Position numbers and translations under genes: made by a program | NCBI GenBank assembly: GCA_027577415.1 | Contig: JANBQS010000032.1 | Coordinates: forward strand, 1 to 51,707 | Direction of reading: 5' to 3' | Length of the DNA: 51,707 nt | From: Coemansia sp. RSA 922 | Lineage: Eukaryota > Kickxellomycota > Kickxellomycetes > Kickxellales > Kickxellaceae | Notes under the pieces: generated by a model | The model's input: the letters and a program-made list of their open reading frames with translations, nothing else | Database searches by the model: none | What the model was told of the DNA's origin: nothing | In this document: in pieces, positions 40,802-50,000 of the stretch | Layout of the letters: each line of letters begins with the position of its first letter | How positions within the stretch are numbered: the first letter of the stretch is position 1

Positions 40802-42016
40802 CTAGCTGCTGCTATCGCTAGCGGGCTTTTCGACTGGAGCCAGGTGGATTGCACTGAGGATAAAGCCGCCGCCGCCAGAGGTATTCATCATCGGATGAGT
40901 GCGACTGGGGAGAACCTGGTACTCGCGGAGCCAGCTTTCGGTGAGCTGTACGTTGAGGAAATCCGGCGACTGGCGCAGCCAAGCAAACGTCTCTAGCAAC
41001 GCATCCTTGCTTTGGTCGTAGACGACGAGCATCCGCGATCCGCCCAGATACGGAACTAGCCTCTCGATGACAGACTTTGAATTGTAGTTGGTCGAGATAA
41101 CCAAGGCGTCAAACTCACCTCGGCGGAGGTTGTCCAGGGAGTCGGACAGCCTGGAATGTCCGCGCAGACGCCGCTCGCGTCCAAACTTGTCGTCCTCTGA
41201 AGCACCCTCTGCCAATTGCTCCGTAAATGGCTCAACATTGTGGTACAGCTTGGACCATGGCAGCGTCTGCAGCCGGTCCCTAGTATCGGTGGTAAAGTTC
41301 ATATACCGGATAACGTCGTAATTGCTTACATCGCCGTCGTGGATACCCAGTACCTGACCACCAGCAGCCATCCGGGAAAGCAAAGCACCGATGATTATCC
41401 CCTGTCCATCGTCGACGGCCAGAATACGCGCGTTGCTGTAGACGTTGGCCAGACTCAAAACCTGCGACAAAGTGTCGGCGCGGATACCACGAATCTTGCC
41501 CGGGTTAAACTCAAAAAAGTAATTGCAGAGGTTATACACACTAGTTTCTAGCGGTACAAAACTCTTCATAAACTTTCTCTGCTTGCGCAAAATGTACTTT
41601 GACTTTGAGAACTCTGTCTTTTTGTCAAACGACTCGTTGTTTTCCGTCAGCGAGGCGATAATCTCTTGCGCCGAAACGTCGCCCGACAAGCTCATCGTCT
41701 TGAGCTGCTCAATCTCCTGGAACGTGAGCTTTTGAGACTTTGGGTTGTCTACAATCTCCTTGTTGTTAGCCTCAGTAATATCTGCACTGTCAAATCCGGC
41801 TATCGTGTGGGGGACGATGGATCCGCCCTTTTCTATCTCGTACGTGTGTCCAAATGTCTTGCCGATCAGCTCGCTGGCGTTGAATGAGCCAAATTTTCCA
41901 AGGCTGACTGTTTTTGCTGGGTTGAGAGTCACGATTTTGGCGTTGGTGCTAGGCATACGGATAATGACATTGTCACCGCTTTTGATAACCATCGGGTCTA
42001 GTTGCGAGGCAATCAT
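40802..42016 (-). CDS. TRM6: tRNA (adenine-58-N1)-methyltransferase non-catalytic subunit Trm6/Gcd10
   Basis: Subunit that partners Trm61 to make m1A58 in initiator and other tRNAs in the nucleus. The frame extends to 42022 without an ATG, so I start at 42016 (MIASQLDPMVIKSGDNVIIRM), giving 404 residues. Recognisable parts are the N-terminal beta-barrel (KTVSLGKFGSFNASELIGKTFGHTYEI), SQKLTFQEIEQLKTMS, the YIXRKQRKFMKSF-type line and the Rossmann-like C-terminal domain with RILAVDDGQGIIIGALLSRM, which lacks the SAM-binding Gly-rich loop as expected for this subunit. It is shorter than yeast Gcd10 (478). Confidence 0.92.
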   Translation of the reverse strand: MIASQLDPMVIKSGDNVIIRMPSTNAKIVTLNPAKTVSLGKFGSFNASELIGKTFGHTYEIEKGGSIVPHTIAGFDSADITEANNKEIVDNPKSQKLTFQEIEQLKTMSLSGDVSAQEIIASLTENNESFDKKTEFSKSKYILRKQRKFMKSFVPLETSVYNLCNYFFEFNPGKIRGIRADTLSQVLSLANVYSNARILAVDDGQGIIIGALLSRMAAGGQVLGIHDGDVSNYDVIRYMNFTTDTRDRLQTLPWSKLYHNVEPFTEQLAEGASEDDKFGRERRLRGHSRLSDSLDNLRRGEFDALVISTNYNSKSVIERLVPYLGGSRMLVVYDQSKDALLETFAWLRQSPDFLNVQLTESWLREYQVLPSRTHPMMNTSGGGGFILSAIHLAPVEKPASDSSS

Positions 42017-42598
42017 CGTCAAGAATTGAAAAAAAAAAAAATGGATAGCGAGGAATAGAATATTTTGTGTGGCCAGAGAAATTAATTAATCCCAATAAAT
42101 TCTTGTTTTGTATTTGAATTTATTGACACAGCTTATGGCACACCGTGATTTGGAGATATTATGATTTGCGAATTACATTTCTCCCTGAATCACAAAGCAG
42201 TTGAACCTCCCAAGGGCTCTGAGACAGAAGAACTCAAGCAAAACCAAGCACTCAAACCAAGACAACCCATGGATTGCCGACAATTGGCAGGGGATCAAAG
42301 ACAAGGAAGAAACTGCCTGTTATCCACTCAAGGAAGAACCAGACATAGTTAGCCATTATTAAAGTAGCACTATCTGACTATCCAACCAAGGAAGTGCCAG
42401 ATACCACTACCACAACTAATAAAAGTATTGCCATAGGGTCACCCAACAAGTCGAGGAGAACTGCTTCCTACTTCAATTCTACCAAGTCCTTTCAGCCCTG
42501 CGACAAACTCATGCCCCTATAAAGAGGCTCTTCATGGACGCTAGACCAGAAATACAGAACGAATCTGTGAGACTGTATACGCCACTTATAGTGCTATA
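42017..42598. other. Intergenic region upstream of the duplicated cluster
   Basis: AT-rich. One 63-codon plus-strand frame (42161-42352) shows no resemblance to a protein family. Nothing else recognised. Confidence 0.45.
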
Positions 42599-42869
42599 TG
42601 TAGGATTTTGACGCTCAGCGACGATATCCCACATTCGTGTCACATGACGAGGCTACTACCATTGCGATCAGCGGCCCAAGAATCAACAGTCTCTTAGTTA
42701 TTACTGCTTTACGGACCGCTGCACTATTTAAAGGTCCGCATCTCAGCAACGAGAGTAGTTCTTTTTAATCGCCTTTTATCTTTTATTTATTATTTAAATA
42801 CAAGACATAAGTACTGATGAATTTGGCATTCTGCCACTTGCTAAAACCTATACATACTACAAAACTACA
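42599..42869 (+). repeat. LTR-like direct repeat, left copy (A)
   Basis: About 271 bp starting TGTAGGATTT and ending CTACA, repeated in the same orientation at 45316-45594. Both copies contain CTACCATTGCGATCA, CTATTTAAAGGTCCGC (a TATA-like core) and a CACTCTGCC or CATTCTGCC block. The TG...CA boundaries, the size, the internal TATA-like element and the direct orientation are LTR-like. I saw no target-site duplication, so this is not proof of a retroelement. Confidence 0.65.
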
Positions 42870-43218
42870 GCAGAGGCAGTAGCTGGCATGGTCAATCACA
42901 CCCTCGTCATAGGGCACCTTTGATAGCTTTGTACTGGGTTTGGAAAAGCGTCTTTAAAAGTAGGAGTGCTTTTGAACTTTCTAAAAAAATGACGACATCT
43001 CAAGACTTTAAAATAGATTGCGATGGCCTTCTTTAGAATTCTTTTGTCCACTGCATGCTGCGGCTTCAGCTAAAATCCTTGTTTTGCTCCTAGGCAAGGA
43101 GCAGTTTATATTGCACATCCCTTTGAAAAAATGTTTTTTTTGGCATGACGTAAGGTGTGACTTGGCTATTCCTGTTTCCAAGCACTATAGAATGGTTGGA
43201 GAGAAACTTTTTCAAGCG
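42870..43218 (+). repeat. Direct repeat upstream of copy X1 (B)
   Basis: About 350 bp repeated at 44034-44380, upstream of the paralogue. Conserved blocks include CGTCATAGGGCACCT, GACTTTAAAATAGATTGC, GCTGCGGCTTCAGCTAAAAT and GGCATGACGTAAGGTGTGAC, the last with a bZIP-like TGACGTAA. It abuts repeat A directly. Its short open frames are not conserved between copies. Confidence 0.8.
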
Positions 43219-43246
43219 TTTTTTCTCATCACTCTGTTCTGAGCAC

Positions 43247-43279
43247 TGACGTCATTCTGAGATAGCAACAATATAAAAG
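43247..43279 (+). promoter_or_regulatory. CRE-like site and TATA box of copy X1
   Basis: A perfect TGACGTCA (ATF/CREB palindrome) at 43247-43254 is followed by TATAAAAG at 43272-43279, about 140 bases upstream of the X1 ATG. Confidence 0.6.
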
Positions 43280-43412
43280 CAGCTACTGAAAGCTTCCCAC
43301 TTTTTTTTTTTATTTTTTCTTCACTCTCATCTTTACTCTCAAGCTTCTCTTCTGAAAAAAACCTCCCCACCAGCCTTTTATTCTTGTCAAAGTTTACTTT
43401 TAAATAGAAGCT

Positions 43413-43817
43413 ATGTCATATCCAGCTCTTGTCCTGAACAATGGTACCATAAAGTATTGTGGTACTATAGACCGTCAACCTTCTATGACTGATGTCCATG
43501 AAGCTGCAATGCTGGTAAAGACAATATATGATGGCGCCGACATGGACCAAAAGTCGGTCTATGTTGCTAACAGTGATACTGTTTACAAATATACCAAGGA
43601 TATGCCAAAACCCAATGGTAATATACCCAAACTATCAGAAAGTACATGTTTCTTGATTTCTAATGGGAATTGTGTGACAGGATTTATGAAGCCATTGGCT
43701 TCGAGCTTTACTGTGAATCAAGTTATTTTAGCTGCAGCAGAGGCATTAGGTCAGGACGAGAGTGGATTCCTATGTCCGTGGCATGTGGAGGACTGGCTAA
43801 TAAGAAAGACCAAGTAG
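43413..43817 (+). CDS. Small-protein family member (copy X1), 134 residues
   Basis: An intact member of the unrecognised small-protein family, closest to the interrupted gene 1.1 kb downstream. It starts MSYPALVLNNGTIKYCGTI at the ATG at 43413. Features shared with its paralogue are TVHEAA or DVHEAA near residue 27, DMxxKSV, a strand ending DTVYK[YF], the core FLIS (FLVAT in the paralogue), and an ILAAAEALGQ helix near the end. There is no signal peptide, membrane helix or Cys pattern. The 5' leader CAAAGTTTACTT is also shared with the paralogue (CAAATTTACTT). Tandem position and conserved upstream repeat indicate a duplicated transcription unit. Confidence 0.65.
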   Translation: MSYPALVLNNGTIKYCGTIDRQPSMTDVHEAAMLVKTIYDGADMDQKSVYVANSDTVYKYTKDMPKPNGNIPKLSESTCFLISNGNCVTGFMKPLASSFTVNQVILAAAEALGQDESGFLCPWHVEDWLIRKTK

Positions 43818-44033
43818 AGGGCTGGTTATTCTCGTTCTCAAGCAACATTACCACTACTGGGATGAACAGCTTCCTGGTACTTTTAACCTCTAGTTTCTGC
43901 TGCCATTGTCTATTTTGGCAAGCGTAAACCTACATACACCCACTATAACATCTTTATTAGTCAATTTTAAGCTTAGACAATAAATTATATTTCGTTCTGC
44001 AACCTGTTAGGCTCTGGCAGGTCATCTGCCATA

Positions 44034-44380
44034 GCAGAGATGATAGCTGGAATGCTCAACTACATAAACGTCATAGGGCACCTCTGACAGCTTTGTACTG
44101 GGTTGGGAAAGGCGTCCTTGAAAGTAGTGCTGCTTTTTAAATTTCTTAAAAAAAATGACAACATCCTAAGACTTTAAAATAGATTGCAATGTCCTTCTTT
44201 AGTATTCTTTTGTCCACTGTATGCTGCGGCTTCAGCTAAAATCCCTGTTTTGCTCATGTGAGGAGCAGTTTATATTGCACGTCCCTTTGACCTAATTGTT
44301 TTTTGGGCATGACGTAAGGTGTGACTTGGCTATTATTGTCTCCAAGCACTATATAATGGTTGGGGAGAGACTTTTCGAGT
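44034..44380 (+). repeat. Direct repeat upstream of copy X2 (B')
   Basis: Second copy of the 42870-43218 repeat, 1164 bp downstream of it, so it moved together with the gene as one duplication unit. The bZIP-like TGACGTAAGG block is kept. Confidence 0.8.
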
Positions 44381-44426
44381 ACTATTCTTCTCTGCTTTTT
44401 TCTAGTTGCCTCCACCTCTGCCATGG

Positions 44427-44436
44427 TATAAAAAAG
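44427..44436 (+). promoter_or_regulatory. TATA box of copy X2
   Basis: TATAAAAAAG about 128 bases before the X2 ATG, at the position equivalent to the X1 TATA box. Confidence 0.55.
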
Positions 44437-44554
44437 CCTACCAAAGGCCACCAGTACATTTTCTCTCTCTCTCCTTCACTCTCACACCCACATCTCTTTT
44501 GATTATCAAACACATTACAACCTTTTTGTTCAAATTTACTTACAAATTGTGACC

Positions 44555-45142
44555 ATGTCGTTTCCTGTTATTTACCTGGATGATTCAACCTTAAAGTATG
44601 GTGGAGAGGTAACCTTTGATTCTTTAAGAACTGTTCATGAAGCTGCAAAGTATGTCAAGAGTAATCATAAGCATGATGGAGTTGACATGAAGAGTGTGAT
44701 ACTAAAATGTAATCCAATAAAATAAAAGAGAAGATAAAGAGTTCTATTCTGTAAACAATAATAAACTCTTTTAAATAACAAACATTTACTGCGCTAAGCC
44801 GCAACCCTTGCCCTGATCGCTGATTTAGTGATCATGACTCAGTTCTGCGTGACAAAGAGGAAGTCAGTCTTTGCCATTTCTGGAGATACAGTTTACAAGT
44901 TTTCCTTGGGTGAGAGAGAACCAGATGGGTTTTTACCCAACCTTTCTTCTTCAGCAGCTTTCTTAGTGGCCACTAAGGGAATTATGGATGATTTTATGAT
45001 CCAAGTATCTAAATTTTTTGTTGCGAAGTTTACTGGGATGATAGAAGTGCATAATGCAATTGCAGCTGCAGCAGAGCATTTAAAGCAGAACCCATATGAA
45101 AAACTATATGCAAAGGATGTGGCTAGGATAGCAAATAAGTAG
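44555..45142 (+). CDS. Small-protein family member (copy X2), interrupted by a 160-bp insertion
   Basis: Starts MSFPVIYLDDSTLKYGG at the ATG at 44555, parallel to X1. Homology runs to DGVDMK at 44692 and resumes at KSVFAISGDTVYKFS at 44861, ending ARIANK. The gap holds a 160-bp insertion with stop codons, so unspliced translation ends after 56 residues. Removing insertion plus one 5-bp duplicate gives an exact length match to X1. The two halves are in the same frame because 165 is a multiple of three. A possible intron (44696-44857, starting GTGATA and ending AAAG) would also restore the frame with one extra codon. The downstream half still looks constrained (substitutions conservative, frame open), so a spliced product is plausible. 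Confidence 0.5.
44695..44854. mobile_element. 160-bp insertion with 5-bp target duplication in copy X2
   Basis: Flanked by AAGAG at 44690-44694 and 44855-44859. The insert begins TGTGATAC and ends GCGTGACA, so its termini are weakly inverted (TGTGA / TGTCA). It contains an internal hairpin, AAAGAGTT ... AACTCTTT, at about 44735-44779. No coding capacity. It may be a small non-autonomous DNA element or an introner-like insertion. The element class is not recognised. Confidence 0.5.
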
Positions 45143-45315
45143 ATGACTTGTCTTTGCCCCTCTTAAGCAATGTGGGCACCACTAGATATGCATAGTTACT
45201 TGAACTCTTCTATTCAATAGTTTTTTAACCTACAGAAAGGTATCTGTAGTCATTTATATATATATTGAAGCCAATACACAACATTGAAAATAACCAAGAA
45301 TCAATACTTTCCCAA

Positions 45316-45594
45316 TGTAGGATTTCGATGGTCGACAGCGACATCCAACATTTATGTTTTGCGACTTGATCACTACCATTGCGATCAATAGTCTTATGAT
45401 CAATGATATCGGATTTTGTTACTGCTTACACGGACTGCCATCCCTATTTAAAGGTCCGCGCCCCTGCAACCGTAGAGTGGTTCTTTGAATCACATTTTAT
45501 CTTTATAGCTTTTATTTACTTTCAAATACGAGACGTAAGGACTGGTGAACTTTGGCACTCTGCCGCTAGTAAAACTACACATACTAAAACTACA
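45316..45594 (+). repeat. LTR-like direct repeat, right copy (A')
   Basis: About 279 bp homologous to 42599-42869 in direct orientation, with the same TGTAGGATTT start, CTATTTAAAGGTCCGC core and CTACA end. Divergence is clearly visible (I judge roughly a quarter of positions), so the repeats are not a recent insertion pair. Confidence 0.65.
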
Positions 45595-46005
45595 CGAGGA
45601 ACCTGTACCCAAACAGTCCAAGACAAAGTAGGAAGAATAAGAAGACTACATAACTTTTTCAATGGTGTCGACAATAACAAAAACTCTGCTGTGCCACGAA
45701 TGGTGTACTTACCAACAATTACTCTAGTGGTCAAAAAAAAAATTAAATTACACTATTTTTAAAGAAGCAGATGAAGGAGACTTCAGCCAACGTGATTGCA
45801 GAGAGCAAAAAAGAGAGAAAGAAAGTGTTGTTGTTGCTTTGTCAAACTCTTTTTGCTTTTTGGCACTTGATGACTGCAAGGTGGTGTCCTGTTTTATGTG
45901 GAAACCGCAGCACCCTTCCTGTTTCCTTTCTTTCCTTTTCTTGCCTCCAAATTATAAACATTATTTTTTCTTCTCATAGTTTTTAACATACGTGACAAGC
46001 CAAGC
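45595..46005. other. Gap before copy Z
   Basis: No gene supported. A TATAAACA at 45953-45960 lies about 50 bp before the next ATG, and a pyrimidine tract ending CATAG at 45979 looks like a splice acceptor, so a 5' UTR intron is possible. Confidence 0.4.
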
Positions 46006-46374
46006 ATGGACCAATATCCTCCCGTTTACTTAACTGGCCAAGAAAGCCCCTTTCATGCGACTGTCACAGCTGACAGGTCCTTATCCCCAAGCGAAATTGA
46101 GAAGAATGCTAGGGAAGAATATGCTAGAACAGGATTTTCAAAAAATCACAAAATGTTCTACGGGACAAAGTTTGGTATTTTTCCCTTCCAAAGGGATGGT
46201 AATGTGGTTACTCAAGGTGAGCTCGCTGAGGCATATTTCTTCCTACTTGCCCATGAGAAAGATATAGTTGAGTGGGAAAAGTTTAAAGGTCCTTATGTGA
46301 TACATTGCTATGAAGCCAACCAGAATGGTATGGATCCATCCAGCTTTGATGAGTTCGAGAAATCGATTAGGTGA
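46006..46374 (+). CDS. Small-protein family member (copy Z), 122 residues
   Basis: A more divergent relative of the X and Y copies. It starts MDQYPPVYLTGQESPFHATV. The N-terminal pattern (hydrophobic-Tyr-x-x-Gly), a middle helix (EIEKNAREEYARTG), a strand pair (MFYGTKFGIFPF) and the core AYFFLLAHEKDIVEWEKF line up with YFLVATPDEAVTW of Y2. It is hydrophilic with no signal peptide or membrane helix. Function unknown. The membership of this copy rests on pattern rather than high identity, so it is the least certain. Confidence 0.5.
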   Translation: MDQYPPVYLTGQESPFHATVTADRSLSPSEIEKNAREEYARTGFSKNHKMFYGTKFGIFPFQRDGNVVTQGELAEAYFFLLAHEKDIVEWEKFKGPYVIHCYEANQNGMDPSSFDEFEKSIR

Positions 46375-46605
46375 TAAATAGGCTAGCAAATGATTGCTAC
46401 ACCGGGACAACAACAGTCACCAGAAGACAGGAAATCACGTTATCCACATCATTTTTTTTAGTTCTTTTCAATAGACGTTTGAATCAAGAATATATTCAAA
46501 TGCGGATCAGATCAACGGGTTCTCTCTAACCCTAGGGATGTAATTCCAGATCCGGGGCTTCGTTAACTTTATCTTATTTTGTGAATATTACTTTATTATT
46601 GTTAA

Positions 46606-46947
46606 ATGATCTCGCCGCGAATTGAAATTCACTACTGCACGCAGTGCCGGTGGCTGTTGCGAGCTGGCTGGACAGCCCAGGAACTGCTGACGACGTTTGG
46701 CGATACACTTGGCGAGGTCGCACTAGTTCCAAAAGTAGGCGGCATTTTTGCCATCTACGTCGAGGGCGACCTAGTGTTTGACCGCAAGACCGAAGGAAGG
46801 TTTCCCGAGATGAAAGAAGTGAAGCAGCTAGTTCGCAATAAGATTGCGCCAGACATGAAGCTGGGCCACAGCGACTCTTCAGTCAAGAGTCAGACTGCTG
46901 TTGCGGTTAAAACTGAAGAGACAGAGGACTCATGTCCTAATATATAA
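46606..46947 (+). CDS. SelT/SelW/SelH (Rdx)-type thioredoxin-fold protein
   Basis: A 113-residue protein with the redox motif CTQC at residues 11-14, preceded by a short beta strand (IEIHY). These features, and the following RWLLRAGWTAQELLTTFGD helix and GGIFAIYVEGDLVFDRKTEGRFPE strand pair, define the SelT/SelW/SelH family. In fungi the selenocysteine position is Cys, as here. The predicted role is a small cytosolic redox protein; the substrate is unknown. The C-terminal ~25 residues are a Ser/Glu/Thr-rich tail. It converges on the RA-PH gene with 59 bp between ends. Confidence 0.9.
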   Translation: MISPRIEIHYCTQCRWLLRAGWTAQELLTTFGDTLGEVALVPKVGGIFAIYVEGDLVFDRKTEGRFPEMKEVKQLVRNKIAPDMKLGHSDSSVKSQTAVAVKTEETEDSCPNI

Positions 46948-47006
46948 AAGTGAAATAACATTGTGAATAAGATATGCAGTACGCGCGAGGATAAAGAGTA
47001 AGAAAC

Positions 47007-50000
47007 TTAGTATTGATGTGTATAGCCGTTATTGAACCCTCCTCGTTGTGGAGGTTGCGCTTGGGCTGCCGCCAGCATGCCACCAAATATCGGAGCTGAT
47101 GGCTCGTTCTTGGGTGCAGCGATTTGGCTCACCAAGTACGGAGCATTAGCAGCTGGCGCCATGTACTCGGGGTGCCGCGTGTGTGCACCATTAGAGATGC
47201 TAAGTGAATGTATGCCAATGTCCAGCTTCGAGTCATCGGGCTGCACGAGCGGGAACTGCAGATGAGCCAAGTTGGCAGCACCTCCAACATGAGGCGGACG
47301 TGTCTTTGGCTGCTCAGAGACTTGCAGCAGTGACCCGTGGGTAAACACATTACCGTCTTGGGCCATGATGCTCTGAATAGCGCGCGATGCAGCCATGGCT
47401 TTGCTCTCGCGGGGCTGCGACAGCAGCGAGCCCTTGACAAACATGTCAGTGTCTGGCGGCCTGGCAGCCTCGATCTCCGCGGCAGTTCGCTTGGGCTTTG
47501 ACAGCAGCGATCCGGGCTGGAACAAGTTGTTCGCAGCCAGCGCCGCATCGTCTGGGTTGGCATCGTCGGGGTTGGCGCCTGAGCCTGTGCCCAATGCCTT
47601 AAAGTCACTGACGTCGACACCGCCTTGCTCCATGACCTTGACGAGCGCTGACGGGTCGTACCGACTATTAGAGGCAATCTTGTTGATGGATGTGACTAGC
47701 TCAGCAGCAAAGTCCGAGTGCTTCTTAGCTCCGTCGTTAGCATCGTCAGCATGTCTGTCAGCAGCCAAGTCGACCAGGGGCTTGAATGGCGCTGGCTTTT
47801 CGCTGTCGTTCACGGTGCCAGTCTCGACGGCTCTGCGCTCAAGTACCTTGCAAAACTTTATCTGGTTCTTGGCCAACCGCAAGACCAAAAGCCATTCGCG
47901 CAGACTCTCCAGCGAAGGCACGGCGAACCATTTGACATAGTCCTCGTCGGGCTTTTCGAACATCTGCATGGGCATCTCCGACTTTAGGCCAAACACAAAG
48001 CGCGTGGGCGCGCCACGCAGGGGCTCAAATGGCGTGTAAACGTCGCTGTTGGTCAGCGTCAAGTAGTGTGCCTCCTTGGCCGACTTTCCGCGCCCGTCCT
48101 TGACGAGAACCATGTTGTGGCCCTGCAAACGGAAAATGCCCTTTTGCCACTTGCTCTTCTTGAGCCGGTAATACAGCATGCCCTGGATGGCATGGTCACC
48201 TTGCTGCACGCCGCCGAGCAAAGTCAGCGAAGACTGGTGCGAGAACGCCTTGACAATAATGTAGTTGTTGCTCCGGGGCTCCCAGCTCTCGACGACATTC
48301 ATGATGTTTTCAAAGTGATTCAAGGGCCGCTCAATGCCGAAATAGTGCACCAATTCGAATAGCGCCCAAGTGGTCTTGTCTGGATCGATTATACCACTCT
48401 TCTTCATGTCATTGAGAATCATCTCGCACGTCGTGTACTCGGTCAGAATAAACGAGTAGTAGCGCCGGGCGTCTTGCACATAGATGCGCACCGACACTTT
48501 GCGAAAGTTCAACAGCTCGAGCTTTTCCAGTGCGCGCTGCACTTTTTGCCCTCGCGTAAGCTCTACCGGCTGTTGCTGCTGTGGCAAAAACGATAGTGGC
48601 CTCTCGGGTTCGCGCAGCGCAGTGGTGCCCAGTGGGCCAAGTTGGAAGGCTGAGGGGTCGGCGTCACCACTGTCTATCGTGGAGAGAATAATATCGTCCA
48701 GACCCAGGCCGCCACCAAAGTCACCGCCGTCGGCAGTAGAGGCGGCCTGAGGTATCTCCAGCGGCTTAAACTCGATGGCATGGCGATGGTGATGGCCTCT
48801 ATCGTCAGGCTCACCGGTGGCGGGCTGGGCACTAAAGTCGGTGGGGTCAACCAAGCCGTTGGTGAGGGCCAAGCTGCGGCGCATAAGCACCAGCGAGAAG
48901 CGTCGGCGTGCCGCCTGACTCCCGCTCATAATGCCATCGAGGTCAACAAGCAGCTGGTCCAAATCTCCATAGTCCTCTGGAACCACACGCTCGACCACAG
49001 CCTTGGACCCCGAGTGGTCGGTCGACGCAGTCAACAGCTCGACAGGCCCAGAGCGAAGCACGTCCATCAATGTGCCACCGCTCGACGACCCAGTAGCGTG
49101 TGAGGCCAGCGACCGCGCATCGCTGTTGGGCTCGTCGACGTCAGCGTCAAAGGCGCCGTTACCGACTCTGACAGACTTGTTGCGTCGCACAGCATTGCCC
49201 TCAGCGACAGGGTCAGGTTCAGCGGCTGCCATTTCCTGCTGAAGCAAAGCACGCTCGGTGTTTTCTACTATATCAGCCAGAGGAATGTACTGGACACCGG
49301 TGCGCGGTTTGTTGGCCTTGCGCCTTGCCACTGGTACTGCTGGCAGTGAGGTGCCAGAAGGCAGGTAATCCGCGGTTCTTTTCTCCTTAGCGACAGTATT
49401 TGGCAGAGGTGGTGGCGATGGCGCTTTGGCGCTGCGCTGCGAAGAGCTCCCACGACTGGCACCTCGCGAGACATGGCTAGCGGCGTCCGACATTGCTTCT
49501 TCATCGGCAGATGCAGGAGGCAACGACGAAACGTGAGACGCTGGCGACCCGCCGCCGCCGCCGACGTTGGATGCGCTGCTGCTTGGACGCGACGATTGTG
49601 TCATGCTGGCCTTCAACAAATGCAACAGCTTTTTGGGCTTGTTTGCTGACTGCACGCCCTTTTTGGCAAAGCTCGCAGCATTTGGCTCAGCCGCTGCCAT
49701 TGCCATGGCTGCTGCAGCAGCATCCGATTCAGCCGAATCTGCAGTGTGGTCATTTACGGAAGCACCATCGACATTGGCAGCTGTAGTGGCGTCGCTATGG
49801 AACGCATCTGGACCATCGCCTCGCACTGGCTTGAATTCGGCCTGGAGCTCAGCCTGGAGCAAATCGAGTGGCGCATCTTCGTCATCGCTGCTGCTGTTGC
49901 CGGAAACGGGCGAATGCGGCGCCTTCTCAGAATTGCGTAGGCTCCCAGTGGCTGGCCCTTTGATAGCTGCGGGAAATCTGACTCGGCTAATCTCTGGACA

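Noticed and set aside
43018..43242. 74-codon plus-strand frame in repeat B
   Set aside because: The second copy of the repeat does not keep the frame, so the sequence is conserved as DNA rather than as protein.
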